DNA of 22,525 nt from NCBI GenBank assembly GCA_025399215.1, contig MU621366.1, positions 1 through 22,525 on the forward strand, given 5' to 3'. Source of the DNA: Globomyces pollinis-pini. Lineage: Eukaryota > Chytridiomycota > Chytridiomycetes > Rhizophydiales > Globomycetaceae. Positions 17,920 through 22,525 of the stretch are shown piece after piece. The first letter of the stretch is position 1. Each line of letters opens with the position of its first letter. Under the pieces are notes generated by a model. That model did no database searches. It was not told where the DNA came from and saw only the letters and a program-made list of their open reading frames with translations. The position numbers and the translations under genes are program-made.

Positions 17920-20900
17920 ATGCCAGCAGACTACACACCAATTGGACCTGTTCAATCTTGGGCCTCGTCTGGCTTTTGGTCTAGATGGACCTTCTCCTAT
18001 TTTAGTGGTTTTGTCACAAGAGCATTGAACAGGGATCTTGTTCCTGAAGATTACCCCATTATTGACCCGCAGGATGATTGTGAATCCGTATCTGATTCAC
18101 TGATTAAAGAATGGCTCATGGAATCAACAAAAACTCATCCTTCTTTGACAAAAGTCTTGGTATTGCAAACGTTCATTCATCTTGTAGTTTAGGTTGTATG
18201 GTAAAAGCTATATTCTAGTTGGAATACCATATTTACTAGAGGTATTTGCTCAAGTTGGACAGGGATATTTCTTGAGTCTCTTATTGACTTGGTTTGAACA
18301 ATCAAATGAGGATGCAGATATTCAACAAGTATGGTTCTATTCAAATTAATATACAGGCTGCTTTCTATATATTCGCTATATCTGCTTCTCTCATGGGTCA
18401 ATCTGTTTTTCATGCGGTGGCATGGTTTGTTGCTCAAAGAATTGGAATTCAAGTTCGTGTTGGATTAATTGCGACAATATATAGAAAGTCTTTGAAATTA
18501 TCAATTGCAAATACAGCCTCAACAGGACAAATTGTTAATTTATTGTCAAATGATGTTCAACGATTTGAAGATTGTGCTTGTTTTACGCATTATATATGGG
18601 CAGCACCTGCACAAGTTTTACTGGTTGCTTATTTTATGTATTTGCAAATTGGATGGTCTTGTTTATCTCCAATTATTTCTCTAATAGTGCTTCTTCCTCT
18701 TCAAACTTGGTTTTCTAAATTGTTTGGAAAGTTACGAAGACTGACGGTTAATTTCCGGGATGAAAGAATCAAGTATGTCTCTGATATGTTGGCAGGTATT
18801 ATGGTCGTGAAGGTATCAATTTTTATATATTGACCTTAGCTTTATGCTTGGGAACAACCATTTATGAAGGCAATTGATAAATTCCGTAATTCTGAAATGG
18901 AATTCATATGGAAGAGCGGTATCTTAAAAGCTCTCAATGATGCCATTTCGTTTTCATCTAATGGCTTGATATTGCTGGCCACCTTTGGAAGTTACAAGTA
19001 CTTTGATGGGACATTATCACCATCAGTTATTTTTTCAATCATTGCTTATTTTCAAATTATTAGAATTCAAGTATCAGTTTTCTTTCCTCGATCTTTGCAA
19101 TTTTTATCAGAAACTATGGTGTCGATTGAAAGGATTGAAGAATTTATGAAATTTCCTGAAGGTAAAAGATATAAAACTTAGAAAAATAGTTGGTGATGAT
19201 TATGATGAAAATGCTGGATACCTACTAAGAAAAGAGTTGAACACGGATGATATTGTTATTGCAATGAAAGATGCGTCTTTTTCTTGGAACGCTAGAAGTG
19301 AGGATTTGATCAGTATCGAAAATAACGTTTTATCAAAAATCAATTTAATTGTCAAAGAAAAAGAGTTGGTTGCTATATGCGGACCAGTTGGAAGTGGAAA
19401 AACATCATTACTTCATGCTATATTAGGTGATGTGAACAAAACTGGTGGTCAACTATATGTTGGATCAAAGAAAATAGCTTTTGTATCTCAATCGCCTTGG
19501 ATCTTATCCGGTACAATCAAATCAAATATTCTTTTTGGTGCGCCGTTTGACAAAGAACGATTTGAACAAGTTATTGAAGTTTGCGCTTTAACTCGTGATT
19601 TAACGTTGTTTCCAAATGGAGTCGACACAATACTGGGTGAACGTGGTGTAACTCTAAGTGGGGGGCAACGAGCTCGATTAGCGTTAGCAAGAGCGGCATA
19701 TTATGATGCCGATACATATATGATGGATGATCCGCTTTCGGCAGTGGATACCAAAGTTTGTAGACATTTGTTTGAAAAATGTATTCTGGAGTTTCTAGCC
19801 AGTAAAACAGTTTTACTTGTGACCCATCAGTTACAATGCCTTCGAGACTGTTCAAAAATCGTCATAATTGAAAATGGTACTATATCCACTTCAGGAACTT
19901 TTGAACAAGCAGTTGAATCGGAAACAGCATTTGCCAATACATTAAAAGCGTTTAGTCTTTCAAATGACTTGGCGAAGAACAAACAGTTAGAGATTGAAGA
20001 CGATTCCTCTCACTCAGCAATAGCTGAGTTTTCTAGCTCAAGTGACCTGCGTGATTTTTCAAAAGAGGATGTTGCAAAAGGACATGTAGAATTATCAGAC
20101 TACATCAGATATTTAAAATCAGGTTCAAATATTTATATCGCCATATCCATTATTCTTTTGTTACTATTGGGACAAGTATTAACCATTGTTAATGATATTT
20201 GGTTATCCATCTGGTCCTCAAAAGATGCGAACGAGCAAAATGATTCAATGTATTTGATTGTATTGGCTATTATAGTGGCATCAACAGTTTTTATCGCTGT
20301 CATCCGGGCACTTTTGTTTTTCTGGATTTGTATCAAATCAAGTAAAAAAGCTTTCAAGGATATGCTAGAGTCTGTGTTTCGAAGTCCAATGTCATTTTTC
20401 CAAACAGTACCTCACGGGCGTTTAATGAAGTAATCAAGTATAATTCATTTATTTTTAGTCGATTTTCCAAAGATATAAATTTGGTAGATGAAATGTTACC
20501 TTTCACTTTGTTTGATTTTCTGGTGTTGGTATTTCGAGTTTTGTCATGTGTCTTGGTATCCCTATCCGTCGTTCCTTATTTATTGTTGTTAATTCCACTA
20601 ATTTGGTATTTATTCAATTTGTTACGGGTTCGCTATATTGTCACCTCCAGGCAGATTAAAAGATATGAATCTATCACACGATCCCCAGTCTATTCTTATA
20701 TACCTTCCACTTTGGAGGGGTTATCAATTATTCGGTCATTCAATGCCCAAGATAGATTCAAACATACATTTATGGATTTTCAAAACGAAAATACAAAGGC
20801 TTACTTTGCATATGTATCTTCAAGTAGATGGCTTTCATTTCGACTGGATTTAATGTCCGTGATGTTTGTAATATGTATGTCATCAGTGTGTATTCTACTA

Positions 20901-21944
20901 CGAGGGCCATTTGGCGTCTCGGCAGGATCTTTAGGACTGGTTTTATCGTACTCTATGAATTTGACTGGATTACTGCAGTGGTGTAAGCAATTTTATTGTT
21001 GACAACGTGTAGGTGTTCGACAGAGTGCTGAGGTAGAAAACTTGATGATATCTACTGAGCGTGTTTATGAATACACTAATTTACCTTCTGAAGCACCAAC
21101 TCATACTGATGTAAAAACTCCATCCAACTGGCCCAATAACGGAGAATTAATCATAAAGAATTTAAATCTCACGTATCCAAATTTAGAGTCTCCTCAAGAA
21201 AGTGGGAATCGAGTCTTGAAAGATATTAATATTCATATTTCACCTGGAACAAAGGTTGGTATTGTGGGCAGAACTGGGGCTGGTAAATCTAGTTTCTTAC
21301 AAGCACTATTTCGCCTCGTTGAACCTGATGAACCGCAGTCTATCATGATTGATGATATATACAGCTCTGACTTGGGGTTAACCGACTTACGATCTAAAAT
21401 ATCAATTATCCCTCAAGAGCCGTTTTGTTTTAAAGGGACATTAAGATTCAATTTAGATCCATTTGGTGATCATTCTGATGACAAGCTTTGGAAAGTACTA
21501 GAAGCTGTTCAATTAAAACGAACAATTGAACTGCTCCCACTCAAATTGGACTGTGTGGTGGCTGAAGGTGGTATGAATTGGTCAGTGGGCGAACGGCAAC
21601 TAATTTGTTTGGCTAGAGCCATTCTAAAAAACACCAAATTAATTGTAATGGATGAAGCCACTTCTTCAATTGACTTGCACACCGATAAAATCATTCAAGA
21701 AATAATCAGAGCTAAAGATGGTCTTTTTGCCAATGCTACAGTACTTACTATTGCTCATCGGTTGAATACTGTAATTGATTATGATAAAATTATGGTATTA
21801 GATGCCGGTAAAATAGTGGAATTTGGCAATCCGAAAGATTTACTATCAAAACAATCAACCTCTGATGATGCTTGGTTCTCAAGAATGGTACGTGAAATGG
21901 GAGTTGAAGCTGAGCTTTCGCTCAAACGGCAATTGAATATCTAA
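17920..21944 (+). CDS. ABC transporter, subfamily C, short form without TMD0 (MRP4/5-like), 1284 aa, six mini-introns
   Basis: Exons: 17920-18159, 18188-18328, 18357-18812, 18840-19161, 19190-20429, 20459-20982 and 21013-21944. Introns are 28, 28, 27, 28, 29 and 30 nt. Junctions restore family text such as KVLFRLYGKSY, KLYAWEQPF and HGRLMNRFSKDI. The protein begins MPADYTPIGP and enters TMD1 at FWSRWTFSYFSGFV, so TMD0 is absent, as in MRP4/5-type ABCC proteins. NBD1: GPVGSGKTS (451 on), LSGGQ (542-546), MMDDPLSAVD with the ABCC-typical Asp 566 in place of the catalytic Glu. NBD2: GRTGAGKSS (1060 on), WSVGERQ as the usual degenerate ABCC signature (about 1164-1170), Glu 1189, His 1223. Expected to export organic anions or conjugates. 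An upstream ATG at 17823 is in another frame and opens nothing ABC-like. Confidence 0.93.
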
Positions 21945-21949
21945 ATAAA
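21944..21949 (+). promoter_or_regulatory. AATAAA poly(A) signal touching the stop codon of the second ABCC gene
   Basis: The gene ends TAAATAAAA, with the stop at 21942-21944; the hexamer begins on the last base of the stop codon. Confidence 0.55.
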
Positions 21950-22136
21950 ATTCCACATCATCCAATCGATTTGTTGTAAATCTCGTGACATTCTAATGTT
22001 TTGATTCAGCCCCCACATCCCTTTGAAGTGGTCAGAATAGTCCAATTTGGGTAACAGCACATGGTTTTCACTCGGGATCCGTATTTTGTATAAATTACAC
22101 CAAATTTTCAACTTTGAACTTTAGTGAATAATAACA

Positions 22137-22525
22137 ATGACTGTAGAAAGACAAATTTTACCAAAGAGCGTCAAACCATCGCATTATAACGTCACGCTTG
22201 TTCCTGGGCCAGAGAGTTTGAAATTCTCGGGTCAAGTCTCAGTCAGGTATATTCCCTTTGTTTATCCTCTAGTATTCAATTATCTGAACCGTCACGATTC
22301 ATCTCCATCAATTCAAAAGAATTGGATATTTCTTCTGTGTCTGTCGTTGCCATGAGAGTCAATCCTGGTGGACTTTCTAGAGTCGACTCTTGGCCAAAAT
22401 GTGTCACAACCCATAGAGCTACTCAGAAAGCTACTGGAATTACATACAATACTGATGAAGAAACTGCCACGTTTGAATTTGAACATGAAATTCCAGCAGT
22501 TTCTGATTTAGTTTTGCATCTTTAC
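22137..22525 (+). CDS. M1 family zinc aminopeptidase, N-terminal part (right copy, runs off the window)
   Basis: Exon 1 is 22137-22246, then a 26-nt intron 22247-22272, then an open exon to the window end. The spliced protein starts MTVERQILPKSVKPSHYN and continues into VSIQLSEPSRFISINSKELD and ISSVSVVAMRV, ending ATFEFEHEIPAVSDLVLHLY. This is the N-terminal beta-sandwich of puromycin-sensitive / Ape2-type M1 aminopeptidases (compare the family's LNSKELDI and L.L.Y motifs). About 120 residues are visible; the GAMEN and HExxH motifs lie beyond the edge. Such enzymes trim peptides in the cytosol or outside the plasma membrane. Codons 5 onward of exon 1 are identical in DNA to the left copy at 1-95. 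The intron lies just beyond the left copy's visible end, so whether that copy shares it cannot be seen. Confidence 0.88.
22149..22243. repeat. Right arm of the perfect 95-bp inverted repeat
   Basis: Exact reverse complement of 1-95. It begins at aminopeptidase codon 5 and ends here only because the other arm reaches the window edge. Immediately upstream the two copies are unrelated. Confidence 0.95.

Noticed and set aside
18166..18209. Alternative 22-nt intron (donor at 18170) in the second ABCC gene
   Set aside because: It would keep frame but is below the 25-nt minimum. The 28-nt option at 18160-18187 gives KVLFRLYGKSY, which matches the family's conserved L.R.(F/Y)G motif.
19162..19181. 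20-nt intron with acceptor at ACTTAG in the second ABCC gene
   Set aside because: Wrong phase; the next acceptor at 19189 gives a 28-nt intron and an open frame.
19571..19855. Antisense frame inside NBD1 of the second ABCC gene
   Set aside because: Opposite-strand shadow of a highly conserved coding region.
1..22525. CRISPR arrays, tRNA/rRNA genes, transposons or bacterial operons
   Set aside because: No regular spacer-repeat array, no cloverleaf or rRNA-like stretch, and no transposase or reverse transcriptase text was seen; the genes are spliced and eukaryotic.

Overview
The window is eukaryotic nuclear DNA, AT-rich and gene-dense, most likely from a fungus. Pointers are a Ser/Thr-rich GPI-type surface protein, a PLAC8 protein, a leptomycin-resistance-like full-size ABCB transporter, two full-size ABCC transporters, an FtsJ/RrmJ-fold protein of a type known in fungi, and GT-AG spliceosomal introns. 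The species cannot be named from the sequence. The most striking genome-wide trait is intron size: I reconstructed 33 introns in eight genes, and 31 of them are 25-35 nt. With these introns removed, what look like fragmented, frameshifted ORFs become intact full-length proteins.

Layout, left to right. 1-107 (-): first codons of an M1 aminopeptidase gene running off the left edge. 414-2573 (-): intronless, secreted, esterase-like-phytase-domain protein with a GPI-type tail. 3122-3623 (-): PLAC8 protein. 3844-5400 (-): FtsJ-like methyltransferase-fold protein. 6094-10591 (+): ABCC transporter with TMD0, 1434 aa. 10720-14723 (-): ABCB/MDR transporter, 1250 aa, convergent with the previous gene. 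15571-16775 (+): two-helix membrane protein with PPxY motifs and five 54-bp tandem repeats. 17023-17721 (+): unrecognised 204-aa protein. 17920-21944 (+): ABCC transporter without TMD0, 1284 aa. 22137-22525 (+): start of a second M1 aminopeptidase gene running off the right edge.

The two aminopeptidase starts face outward and are a perfect 95-bp inverted repeat (1-95 against 22149-22243), while their first codons and upstream DNA are unrelated. The whole window is therefore bracketed by two very recently duplicated or gene-converted copies. Three ABC exporters of two subfamilies lie within 16 kb, which suggests an efflux or detoxification neighbourhood, although no shared operon-like control is visible.

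The most novel signal is in the only two introns outside the 25-35 nt class. They are 56 and about 87 nt long and look like exact end-to-end concatenations of normal-sized GT...AG units (30+26 and 30+28+29) with zero-length exons at AG|GT junctions. This is the arrangement expected for tandem or recursive mini-introns.
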